From positions 1 to 36,633 of the forward strand of contig JAJQAJ010000092.1 of assembly GCA_021203865.1 (NCBI GenBank): 36,633 nt of DNA. Direction: 5' to 3'. The stretch is from Clostridia bacterium (GTDB lineage Bacteria > Bacillota > Clostridia > Christensenellales > Borkfalkiaceae). Below are positions 7,915-16,229 of the stretch, in pieces (position 1 is the stretch's first letter; every line of letters starts with the position of its first letter). Made by a program: the position numbers and the translations under genes. Under the pieces are notes generated by a model that saw only the letters and a program-made list of their open reading frames with translations, searched no databases and was not told the origin of the DNA.

Positions 7915-10914
7915 ATGAAACTTAGTAAAACCAAGAAAATTTTACTGATGACGCTTCTGGCCGCGGTGATGGCCCTTTGTCTCACGTTCGCATCAATCGG
8001 GACGGCTTTCGCCGCTTCGAGAACGGTCACCATGACCGGCTCGAACTTCTTTTACGCGAACGACGGCGCCAAAATATATTCATACAGGGACATCGTCAGC
8101 ACTGAGAGTATTGAAAAAAAGGATTCGGACGGCAAGGGCACCGGAGAATATGACTACCAGGATGTCGCTCAGGACTTCACGATGTTCTACATGACCGACA
8201 GCGATGACAACGTGACATACCGTTACAATCTCGCATACCACTGGTTCGCGGCCGAGGAAGATGAAGAGAAATCCTCAGAAAGCTGCAGTGACTTAGGAGA
8301 TTACTCCGAGGGAGTCGAGGGGTGGTTCAGCATGGTGATAGGTTTCAACCCGTCCTTCACCCAAAACCCCGAATATGAAGAAGGCTCCGATGCCGATGAG
8401 TTTGTGTGCGACAACTTTGAAACATTCACGATAGCGTTCCAGTCCCAGCAGTACACTAAGACGGAGGATTCCGTCACGACTAACTACATAACTTTTGTCA
8501 ACAACGGCAAATCAGGCTTTGATAACGGCGTCTATGTCATCATAACCGATGACGAAGAGGAGACGCACAAGAGTGCGGAAGACTTTGAAGATGAGGAAGG
8601 CGAGACCCTTGAAGGGTACACCCTTTTGCACACAGTGAACGGCTCTCAAAAAACCGGCGTAAATCAAAACCACATGAAGGCCGCGAGAATAACCATAGAG
8701 TTCACGGGTTACAATGAAGGTGAATACTCCGTCAAGGTAAGCTCCGATTATGACGAGAACTATGACCTTCCTGGGGACGAAACCGGCACCGACGATGAGA
8801 GCGAGGACGTAGATGTCAGCGGCGACGAATCCGTAAATTCGGAAGTTGTCGAAGGCGTTTTCAAAAATGTCGGCGGTACGTTTTCCAAAAGGGTGAACTC
8901 AACGACTGCGGGTGTCATGCCCCTCACTTTCTCCGCGACATTCCCTTCACACACAAAAGAAAGCTCGTCATCAGATGGGGGTGACGGCGAGGATAACGAG
9001 GAGGAAAGCGAGGCGGAGGATGTCAATCTTCCCGACGAGTGCGGGATGATACTTTTCGCTCTCAACGGGCAGACCTTCCAGTACGTTGACGCGGAGGAGC
9101 TTTCTGAAAGCTTCTATAAAAACGGCAGCACAATATCTTCCGGCACGACCGTCAACGACAACGCTCCCCCGGTTCTCTGCTTAGGGTCTGAGCTTAGTTA
9201 CTTAAACTACGGCGAAGCCATTTCATTTGATTACACAGTGGTAGATGTTCTGGCGTCTTCGCCGAAGTCGGAGATAAAGTATTACGTTCTCACAGCTGAA
9301 CAGTACGCCGATGAAAATCTGGAGTACAACAGGGTCAAAGACGAGGAGATAGAGGACGACGATGACGAGAGGACGGAGGACGATCTCAAAAAGAGCCCCT
9401 TCACCTTGACAACGGACGATAACCGATATCTTATAGAAACAGATATCCCGTATCTTCCCGATGACATAGCCGCGGCGAACAAGGAGGCGAGCAAAGAGGG
9501 CGGCACGGGGTACACCGTCGAATGCCTCGCGAAGGTCGCCGTGGAGCTTACCGATATAACTTCGAGCTCGGGGAGCAACAAGACCACGACCATCATGCTT
9601 GACTGGTACATTGAGGACACGGTTAAGATCCATGATGGTGAGACGTTCGAAGGCACCGAAGAGTCAAGGGAGGCGAATTTCATAAAGGTGGTAAAAGACA
9701 CCAAAGGTCTCACGTACGGGTACTTCACGAAAGATGGAGAGGACAGCGATGACGGCACCGTCAAGAAATATAGTTACAACGACGTCATAACAGACGGGAA
9801 AGACGATGGTTCCTATACATATTACTATTACTATTACGACAAGGAGCTTGCCGAGAAGTATCAGGAGGAGGTTGACGAGCTTTGGATGAAAGAGGACCAG
9901 TACCTTCTGAATGCCGGTTCGTCGTCGTATTTCTATCTTCCAGCGTACAACGGGTTTTTGACCGACAACATAGACGCCTACGAGAATCTGTCTTTTTCCA
10001 TCTATTATGAGGTTGACGGAGAAAACGGGTCAAACACCGGGCTCGACTATAACGCGCTGACGATATCGCTAGGCTCCGAGGGCGTTTATACGTTCACTGT
10101 TTACGCCACCGATTCGTCATCTAACAAGATGTATTATCTTCTTGAAAATGAGGATAACGAGAGCGGATATGAACTTGTCGAATTTGAAGGGAGCGACATT
10201 TTCGACAAGATGTACGAGGACGACGAGCTTCACGACATGCTCCCCTGGTTCACCTTTGAGGTCGTGTACTCCGGCGCGACGATAGACGACCCCGACACCC
10301 CTTCGACGGGGTTTGTCGGGACTACGTACACAGACATATCGTTCACGATAAACGGCATATCGAGCTATTATGAGACGGAATACAGACTCTACGAGTTTGA
10401 CACAAAAAAATACATGGAGGAGACGGGGCTTACTTATTTCTCGTACGACGATTTCGCGGAGAACTCGGCCGAGCTTTTTGAGAACGCGGACACGCGCATC
10501 TATTTCACGCAAATTCTCGACTACGCCGACCTCAATGAGAACGACGAGAAATATGACGAGATGAGCGAGTATGAGTGGGATTCGGAAGCGCTTTCGTTCA
10601 TTCCGCAAAACCCCGACGCGTTTTATCTTGTGCGCCTTGTCGTAACCGACACGCGTGAAAATCTCGGCGGAAAGGCGACAAGCTACCTTGCCATCCATGT
10701 TTCGGCGGAAGCTTCAGAGTTCAGGGGCGAGACCGACTGGGCGAGAAACAACATTGTGTCCATCGTCCTCTTCTGCGTCGCGGGCGCCGCGCTCATAGGG
10801 ATAATAGTGGTCTTCTGCATAAGACCCAAGGACGGCGGTGATATAGACGAACAGCTCACAAAAAAGACGGAAAAAGAAAAGGCGAAAGCCGAGAAGAGAA
10901 AAGCTAAAAAATAA
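7915..10914 (+). CDS. Large acidic exported protein with C-terminal membrane anchor
   Basis: A 999-residue protein that I cannot assign to a family. Residues 1-34 form a clear signal peptide (MKLSKTKK, hydrophobic core, AFAAS cleavage region). The long exported part is very rich in Asp, Glu, Ser and Tyr, with low-complexity acidic patches near residues 285-310 and 350-375. It seems to consist of beta-sandwich-like modules. Near the C-terminus a membrane helix (IVSIVLFCVAGAALIGIIVV) is followed by a short, strongly basic tail (KEKAKAEKRKAKK) that should stay in the cytoplasm. An in-frame TTG at 7876 would add 13 residues ahead of the signal peptide and is rejected. The ribosome binding site is weak. 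A calcium-binding or adhesive surface role is possible but unproven. Confidence 0.75.
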   Translation: MKLSKTKKILLMTLLAAVMALCLTFASIGTAFAASRTVTMTGSNFFYANDGAKIYSYRDIVSTESIEKKDSDGKGTGEYDYQDVAQDFTMFYMTDSDDNVTYRYNLAYHWFAAEEDEEKSSESCSDLGDYSEGVEGWFSMVIGFNPSFTQNPEYEEGSDADEFVCDNFETFTIAFQSQQYTKTEDSVTTNYITFVNNGKSGFDNGVYVIITDDEEETHKSAEDFEDEEGETLEGYTLLHTVNGSQKTGVNQNHMKAARITIEFTGYNEGEYSVKVSSDYDENYDLPGDETGTDDESEDVDVSGDESVNSEVVEGVFKNVGGTFSKRVNSTTAGVMPLTFSATFPSHTKESSSSDGGDGEDNEEESEAEDVNLPDECGMILFALNGQTFQYVDAEELSESFYKNGSTISSGTTVNDNAPPVLCLGSELSYLNYGEAISFDYTVVDVLASSPKSEIKYYVLTAEQYADENLEYNRVKDEEIEDDDDERTEDDLKKSPFTLTTDDNRYLIETDIPYLPDDIAAANKEASKEGGTGYTVECLAKVAVELTDITSSSGSNKTTTIMLDWYIEDTVKIHDGETFEGTEESREANFIKVVKDTKGLTYGYFTKDGEDSDDGTVKKYSYNDVITDGKDDGSYTYYYYYYDKELAEKYQEEVDELWMKEDQYLLNAGSSSYFYLPAYNGFLTDNIDAYENLSFSIYYEVDGENGSNTGLDYNALTISLGSEGVYTFTVYATDSSSNKMYYLLENEDNESGYELVEFEGSDIFDKMYEDDELHDMLPWFTFEVVYSGATIDDPDTPSTGFVGTTYTDISFTINGISSYYETEYRLYEFDTKKYMEETGLTYFSYDDFAENSAELFENADTRIYFTQILDYADLNENDEKYDEMSEYEWDSEALSFIPQNPDAFYLVRLVVTDTRENLGGKATSYLAIHVSAEASEFRGETDWARNNIVSIVLFCVAGAALIGIIVVFCIRPKDGGDIDEQLTKKTEKEKAKAEKRKAKK

Positions 10915-10919
10915 AAAAC

Positions 10920-10947
10920 CGGGAGGCCGAAAGGCCTCCTTCTCTTA
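10920..10947 (+). terminator. Intrinsic terminator of the acidic surface-protein gene
   Basis: GGAGGCC (10922-10928), a GAAA tetraloop and GGCCTCC (10933-10939) form a perfect 7-bp hairpin followed by TTCTCTT, six nt after the stop codon. Confidence 0.85.
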
Positions 10948-11001
10948 ATCGCGGGGACATGCGGGGTCCCTAAGATTTTTGCTGAAAATAGTGTCCTTCT
11001 C

Positions 11002-11030
11002 TTGCATTTACACACAAAATATTGTATAAT
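11002..11030 (+). promoter_or_regulatory. Promoter of the parE-parC operon
   Basis: TTGCAT (11002-11007), a 17-bp spacer and a perfect TATAAT (11025-11030) precede parE by about 57 nt. The leader contains a small 5-bp hairpin (GTGGC / GCCAC, 11042-11056). Confidence 0.8.
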
Positions 11031-11087
11031 TTTTCTCGGTGGTGGCGCTATGCCACATAAAATTCATTTTGGCAGGCAGAAGACAGA

Positions 11088-13163
11088 ATGGCGGAAAACA
11101 CATACAACGCGGATGACCTCAAAGTTTTGGAAGGGCTTGAAGCCGTGAGAGTGAGACCGGGGATGTACATAGGCTCCACGGGAGTTCGGGGACTTCATCA
11201 CATTCTCTGGGAGATAGTCGACAACGGCATCGATGAAGCGGCGAACGGATACGCCGACGAGATAACGGTAAAACTTCACGCCGACGGCTCGGCGTCCGTC
11301 GAGGACAATGGGAGAGGCATGCCCACGGACATCAACAAGACAGCCAAGATGAGTGGCGTGGAGCTCATATTCACGAAACTTCACGCGGGCGGCAAGTTCG
11401 ATCAGGGCAACTACGCGTATTCGGGAGGCCTGCACGGTGTCGGCGCGTCCGTCACGAACGCGCTTTCCAAATGGCTGGACGTCGAGGTTTACAGAGGAAA
11501 CATCTTCAAAATGAGTTTCACCTCTTCGTATGACAAAAAGAAAAAGAAATGGCTCTGCGGAATCCCCACGGCGCCGCTCGAGGACACCGGGGTGAAGACA
11601 GACAAACACGGCTCGTACGTCCACTTCATGCCGGATGGGGACGTCTTTGAGTCGGTGGAATGGAATTATGACACCATATTTAAGCGTCTAAAGGAGCTCG
11701 CTTTCCTTAACAAAGGACTCAAAATAAATTTCTTCGACGAGAGGAAAATGTATGCCATAAGGGAGGAAACTGACGACGACGAGAACATCGTCTACCGGAA
11801 AGAGGAGCTTCCGCCGAGGGAGGACGTCACGTTCAAATACGACGGGGGGCTCGTCGATTTCATAAAATACCTCAACGTCGACAAGACCGCACTCTATCCC
11901 GATCCCCTCTATTACAGCGTGGTGAAGGACATTCAGCTCAAAGGCCATGAGCCCGGAAAGATAAAGATAGAGTACGCTCTGTCGCACACGAAAGACGATT
12001 CCGAGGACATGTTCTCGTTTGTCAACAACATTTCGACGATAGAGGGGGGATACCACGAGACGGGGTTCAGGAACGGCCTTCTGAAGGTCATAAACGATTA
12101 CGCCAAAAACAACGGCTTTCTGAAGGCGAAAGATGCGCCTTTCATCCTCGACGACATAAGGGAGGGAATCACCGCCGTTTTGACCGTTAAAATGAGCAAC
12201 GTCGAATTTGAGGGCCAGACGAAGACAAAGCTAGGCAACCCCGAAGTGAGGCCCATAGTCGAACAGGCTGTGGTCGAGGGACTCACTTTTCTCATGAACC
12301 AGAAAGGCGCGAAGGCTGTCTTTGACGAAATAGCGAAAAAAGCGAAGTTCGCCGCTGACGACAGGATAAAACATAGGGCGGAAAGGGACGTCGCGAAAGC
12401 CGCGAGCGAAAGCGACGGGCTGACTCTCATAGGTAAACTCGCGCAGTGCTCTGGAAAGAATCCCGACCAGAACGAGCTTTTCATCGTCGAGGGCGACAGC
12501 GCGGGCGGCACGGCCAAACAGGCACGGGTGAGACAGTACCAGAGCATCCTCCCGCTTCGCGGAAAACCTCTTAACGTTCAGAAAAAGACCGCCTTGCAGG
12601 CACTCCAAAACGAGGAGCTAAAAACTTTGATATCGGCGATAGGCGCGGGTTTCAACAGAAACTTCGACGTTGAGAAGACACGCTACAAGAAGGTCATAAT
12701 CCTTTCCGACGCCGACCAGGACGGCATGCACATACGCTGCATTCTTCTGACGTTCTTTTTCAAATACATGAGGGAGCTCATAAACAACGGCTACGTATAC
12801 ATAGGCATGCCGCCCCTTTACAAGGTCTACAAAGGCGACACGGTTGAGTACGCCTACAATGACGAGGAGCTCGACGAGAAAATACAGAAGGTGGGCAAGG
12901 GCTACAAGATACAGCGCTACAAAGGCCTTGGCGAGATGAGCGCCGACCAGCTCTGGGAGACTACGATGGACCCCGCGAAGAGGAACTTAATCCAGGTTAC
13001 CATAGACGACGCCACGGAGGCTGCTTCCGTCATAGAGATGCTCATGGGCGACAAGGTTGAGGGAAGAAAGGATTTCCTCAGCAAAAACGCAAATTTCAAC
13101 AAGGTGGACGGGTTCATCGAAAAGAGCAACTTCAAAAAAGAAAAACCCTCCGGGGAGGTGTGA
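11088..13163 (+). CDS. parE: DNA topoisomerase IV subunit B (GyrB/ParE family)
   Basis: A 691-residue type IIA topoisomerase ATPase subunit. The GHKL ATP-binding fold shows the N-box (EIVDNGIDEA, about 42-51), DNGRGMP at 73-79 and GGLHGVGAS at 113-121. The TOPRIM domain shows EGDSAGG near 467 and DADQDG near 541, whose acidic residues bind the metal for DNA cleavage. The C-terminal block IQRYKGLGEMSADQLWETT is typical of the family. The stretch following PPLYKV resembles ParE more than GyrB, and the partner gene lacks a GyrA box, so I favour topoisomerase IV, the decatenase. A distant GyrB paralogue remains possible. The ribosome binding site is weak (GGCAGAAGACAG). Confidence 0.85.
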   Translation: MAENTYNADDLKVLEGLEAVRVRPGMYIGSTGVRGLHHILWEIVDNGIDEAANGYADEITVKLHADGSASVEDNGRGMPTDINKTAKMSGVELIFTKLHAGGKFDQGNYAYSGGLHGVGASVTNALSKWLDVEVYRGNIFKMSFTSSYDKKKKKWLCGIPTAPLEDTGVKTDKHGSYVHFMPDGDVFESVEWNYDTIFKRLKELAFLNKGLKINFFDERKMYAIREETDDDENIVYRKEELPPREDVTFKYDGGLVDFIKYLNVDKTALYPDPLYYSVVKDIQLKGHEPGKIKIEYALSHTKDDSEDMFSFVNNISTIEGGYHETGFRNGLLKVINDYAKNNGFLKAKDAPFILDDIREGITAVLTVKMSNVEFEGQTKTKLGNPEVRPIVEQAVVEGLTFLMNQKGAKAVFDEIAKKAKFAADDRIKHRAERDVAKAASESDGLTLIGKLAQCSGKNPDQNELFIVEGDSAGGTAKQARVRQYQSILPLRGKPLNVQKKTALQALQNEELKTLISAIGAGFNRNFDVEKTRYKKVIILSDADQDGMHIRCILLTFFFKYMRELINNGYVYIGMPPLYKVYKGDTVEYAYNDEELDEKIQKVGKGYKIQRYKGLGEMSADQLWETTMDPAKRNLIQVTIDDATEAASVIEMLMGDKVEGRKDFLSKNANFNKVDGFIEKSNFKKEKPSGEV

Positions 13164-13166
13164 CGC

Positions 13167-15680
13167 ATGGCCAAAAAAGACGACAACGGCTTCCAGGAAG
13201 GGTTCGCGGCGGGCAACGTCATCCAGGACACTGTGGAAAACGTCCTTCCGAACTCCATGCTTCCTTACGCGGAGTTCGTAATACTTGACAGGGCGCTTCC
13301 GAGAGTCGAGGACGGCCTCAAACCCGTGCAGAGAAGAATTCTGTACACGATGTACGAGATGGGCCTCACGCCTGACAAGCCGCACAGAAAGTCCGCGAGG
13401 ATAGTCGGCGACTGCATGGGCAAATACCATCCCCACGGTGACTCCTCCGTGTACGACGCGATGGTGCGCATGGCGCAGGACTTCAACATGCGGATGACGC
13501 TCGTCGACGGGCACGGCAACTTCGGCTCGGTAGACGGCGATCCCCCCGCGGCGATGCGTTACACGGAGGCTAGATTACAGCCCCTCGCGATGGAGCTTCT
13601 TCGCGACATAGAAAAAGAGACCGTGCCGTTTTCATTGAACTACGACGATTCCGACATAGAGCCTGACATTCTTCCGGGGAGATTTCCAAATCTTCTGGTG
13701 AACGGCGCGAACGGCATCGCGGTGGGACTCGCGACCAACATTCCCACGCACAATTTGGGCGAGGTCATAGACGGCTGCTGCGCGTACATAGACAACCCCA
13801 AAATCTCGCTTGCCGACATGATGAAGGTCATTCCCGGCCCGGATTTTCCGACCGGCGGATACATCGTCGAAGGTGAGCTTAAACAGGCCTATGAGACGGG
13901 TAAGGGGAGAATCACTTTGCGCGCGAAATACTCCGTCGAAAACGGCGACAGGGGCATGAAGCTCATAGTCATAACCGAGCTTCCCTACCAGACCAACAAA
14001 GCCGACCTTCTAAGAAAAATAATGCTTTTGAGGGAGGAGAAAAAGGACGCGCTCTCCGGCATATATGACGTCGTCGACGAAAGTGACAGGCAGGGCATGA
14101 GGGCGGTTGTGTACTGCAGGAAGGACGCCAACGTCGACGGAATACTCGCGTATCTTTTCAAATACACCGACCTCGAGTGCACGTTCGGCATAAACATGGT
14201 GGCGATAGCCGACGGCAAGCCTCAGCAGCTCGGGCTCATTGACGTCATAAGATATTACACGAGCTATCAGCGGCACGTCGTTTTGAGACGATGCAGGTTT
14301 GAGCTTAAAGAAGCCCAGGCGAGATGCCACATCCTGGAAGGCCTCATTATAGGCGTCCACAACATTGACGAGGTCATAAAGATAATAAAGAACGCCGACA
14401 ATACGACCGACGCGAGGAAGAAGCTCATGGACAGGTTCTCCCTCTCGGAAAAACAGGCCCAGGCGATACTCGACCTAAGACTCGCGAGGCTCGCGAAGCT
14501 GGAGATAAAAAAGCTCGAGGAGGAGCTTGCGGCGCTCAAAGAGCGGATAGCCGAACTCAAAAAGATAATCGACTCCAAGCCCATGCAGTATTCGATAGTG
14601 AAGCAGGAGCTTCGCGATATAAAAAGAAGGTACAAGAGCGAGAGACGGTCGGTCATCGTCAAAAATGTCAGCGACATAAATGTCGTGCGCTCGGACGTCC
14701 GCCGCGCGGCCACCGACTGGGCGGTCTGTCTCACCGCGACGGGCACCGTCAAGTTCATAGACAAGGCGGAGTTCAAAACGAAGGTCAAGCGCACTCTTCC
14801 CGTGTCCGCGAAGCCCGAAAGCGTCATCGTCGAGTCAAGCTTCGTGACGAACGAAGGAATTGCGCTCCTATTTACCAACCTCGGGAACGTCGTCAAGGTG
14901 TTCCTCGAACAGCAGGAGGCGCAGGACTACAAATATCTCGGAAGGAAACTTTCCGAGCTCTGTCCCGAGGCCGCCGACGGGGAGCGTCCCGTCAAGGTCT
15001 TCACGTACTCCGGCGAACTTCCGAAGGGCGACATTCTCTTTTTCACTAAGTCCGGCCAGGTCAAAAGGAGCTCGTGGAGCGAGTACAGCGTTTTAAAAAG
15101 CTATTATCCCGCCATAAAACTCAAACCGGGTGACGAAGTTCTGAACGTCGAAACTTTCGACGAGGACGACTACTCTACGATGGTGTTCGTCACAAAACAG
15201 GGCATGGCCCTGAACGCCGTCAAAGACGACGTACCCCAGCAGGGCAGAATTTCGACGGGTGTGAGAGGCATCCTTTTAGGCGTCGGCGACGAGGTGGTCA
15301 TGGCGACCCAGCATATAGGCGAGGGTGAGATAATAATCTATACCTCCCTGGGGCTTTTCAAAAAAGTCATATCCTCGACGCTTGACCAGATGTCGCGCGC
15401 GAGAAAAGGTGTCATGATAGCGGAGCTTAGGACCAAGACCTCGACGGGGAAGGTTGTTTTCGCCGATTATGTCACGATGCCGTACGCTCTCGCCGTCTTT
15501 AACACGGATAGGACGTGTGTCGAGGTTTCTACGGACGACATTCCGATAGAGATAAGAACGTCGAGAGGAAAGCCCTTGGGAAATCCTGACATTACCGGCG
15601 TGGAGGCGATATATCCCGTAAAGCCGCGCGTTGAGCACGGTGACGGGAGGCGCGACAGCGCGCAGATAGGTTTCTTCTGA
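13167..15680 (+). CDS. parC: DNA topoisomerase IV subunit A (GyrA/ParC family)
   Basis: An 837-residue DNA breakage-reunion subunit that pairs with ParE. The winged-helix region carries [14 protein letters not shown] (about 85-98), equivalent to the quinolone-resistance region. The catalytic tyrosine is Tyr132 in [10 protein letters not shown]. The coiled-coil tower includes the long Glu/Lys/Leu-rich segment near 440-480. The C-terminal part forms the beta-pinwheel blades, but the GyrA box (QRRGGKG) is not present. The matching place reads [11 protein letters not shown], which favours a decatenating topoisomerase IV over a supercoiling gyrase. Three nt separate it from parE, and GGGGAGGTG at 13152-13160 lies inside the parE end, so the two are one transcriptional unit. 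Confidence 0.88.
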   Translation: MAKKDDNGFQEGFAAGNVIQDTVENVLPNSMLPYAEFVILDRALPRVEDGLKPVQRRILYTMYEMGLTPDKPHRKSARIVGDCMGKYHPHGDSSVYDAMVRMAQDFNMRMTLVDGHGNFGSVDGDPPAAMRYTEARLQPLAMELLRDIEKETVPFSLNYDDSDIEPDILPGRFPNLLVNGANGIAVGLATNIPTHNLGEVIDGCCAYIDNPKISLADMMKVIPGPDFPTGGYIVEGELKQAYETGKGRITLRAKYSVENGDRGMKLIVITELPYQTNKADLLRKIMLLREEKKDALSGIYDVVDESDRQGMRAVVYCRKDANVDGILAYLFKYTDLECTFGINMVAIADGKPQQLGLIDVIRYYTSYQRHVVLRRCRFELKEAQARCHILEGLIIGVHNIDEVIKIIKNADNTTDARKKLMDRFSLSEKQAQAILDLRLARLAKLEIKKLEEELAALKERIAELKKIIDSKPMQYSIVKQELRDIKRRYKSERRSVIVKNVSDINVVRSDVRRAATDWAVCLTATGTVKFIDKAEFKTKVKRTLPVSAKPESVIVESSFVTNEGIALLFTNLGNVVKVFLEQQEAQDYKYLGRKLSELCPEAADGERPVKVFTYSGELPKGDILFFTKSGQVKRSSWSEYSVLKSYYPAIKLKPGDEVLNVETFDEDDYSTMVFVTKQGMALNAVKDDVPQQGRISTGVRGILLGVGDEVVMATQHIGEGEIIIYTSLGLFKKVISSTLDQMSRARKGVMIAELRTKTSTGKVVFADYVTMPYALAVFNTDRTCVEVSTDDIPIEIRTSRGKPLGNPDITGVEAIYPVKPRVEHGDGRRDSAQIGFF

Positions 15681-15706
15681 GACGCAAATTACGGAATCGG
15701 TATGAA

Positions 15707-15742
15707 TGTGACCGGCTTTGGGGCCGGTCACGGTGTTTATTT
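15707..15742 (+). terminator. Intrinsic terminator of parE-parC
   Basis: GTGACCGGC (15708-15716), a TTTGGG loop and GCCGGTCAC (15723-15731) give a perfect 9-bp stem, followed by a T-rich stretch (GGTGTTTATTT). Confidence 0.8.
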
Positions 15743-16130
15743 AGTGGCGCGAGGAGCGTTCGGGAAGGCATGCGGATGCCGTTTTTGTCGGGAAATATCG
15801 GCGTGTCCCGCTTTTTGTCTATTCTTCCGCCCGCGAAAAGTCGTTCGCGGGGGTGATTTCCGTGAAATCGGGGATTAGTTTTTTGCGGCATGCCGCACTA
15901 TGAACGTTTTGCCGCCCTGCCGCGCCTATCTTTTAGCGACAGGGCACCGATATCTTTTTTAGTTGGGTTCATGACGGCATCTAATTTTTTTCCGGGCATG
16001 TTTTTTTGGGGCCGGATTTTACATTGCGGGAGACACATGTCAATATGTTTTGTGCATAGAAATTGTCACTTAAACAGAAATCTTTGTGGTCAAAACTGTC
16101 ACTTGAAATCCATCCCGTTTTTCGGCGGGC
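15743..16130. other. Non-coding stretch with several hairpins and TGTCACTT repeats; possible decayed insertion-sequence end
   Basis: I see no credible gene here. Three inverted repeats follow each other: GGCAT/ATGCC (15767-15780), CCCGCGAA/TTCGCGGG (15830-15851) and GATTTC/GAAATC (near 15855-15869). A perfect 14-bp palindrome TGCGGCATGCCGCA then lies at 15884-15897. T-rich runs (7 T near 15970 and 16005) come next. TGTCACTT occurs twice in direct orientation, 33 bp apart (16064-16071 and 16097-16104), with TGTCAA at 16038. Multiple TGTCA-type repeats near a boundary resemble the ends of IS21-family elements, but no transposase is left, so this is only a suggestion. A structured regulatory RNA or a set of protein-binding sites would also fit. 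Confidence 0.4.
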
Positions 16131-16201
16131 GTCAACCGTTAGTTGACATTTGTTAAAAATAACAAATTTATATTGCGTTGAAGGCTTAGTTATGCTATAA
16201 T
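16131..16201 (+). promoter_or_regulatory. Promoter and operator-like region of the Hsp70-like/SNF2 operon
   Basis: An extended -10 promoter (TGC-TATAAT, -10 box 16196-16201) has TTGCGT (16173-16178) 17 bp upstream and a leader of about 22 nt before the operon. Just upstream, GTCAAC-CGTTA-GTTGAC (16131-16147) forms an inverted repeat. ATTTGTTA-AAAA-TAACAAAT (16148-16167) forms a second, AT-rich perfect inverted repeat that touches the -35 region. A second possible -35, TTGACA (16143-16148), with TTTATA 18 bp further on, lies across the same repeats. The arrangement suggests a regulated promoter, but no regulator gene is in the window. Confidence 0.65.
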
Positions 16202-16229
16202 TTCCGTTAACAAACGAGAGAGGCTTTCA

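Noticed and set aside
11088..15680. Naming the pair gyrB-gyrA
   Set aside because: The A subunit lacks the GyrA box and the B subunit's C-terminal sequence is closer to ParE, so topoisomerase IV is favoured; the distinction is not absolute.
15890..16156. 88-residue + strand open frame in the gap before the Hsp70-like operon
   Set aside because: No ribosome binding site, odd composition, and its CHL repeats come from TGTCACTT DNA repeats, so it looks like non-coding sequence.
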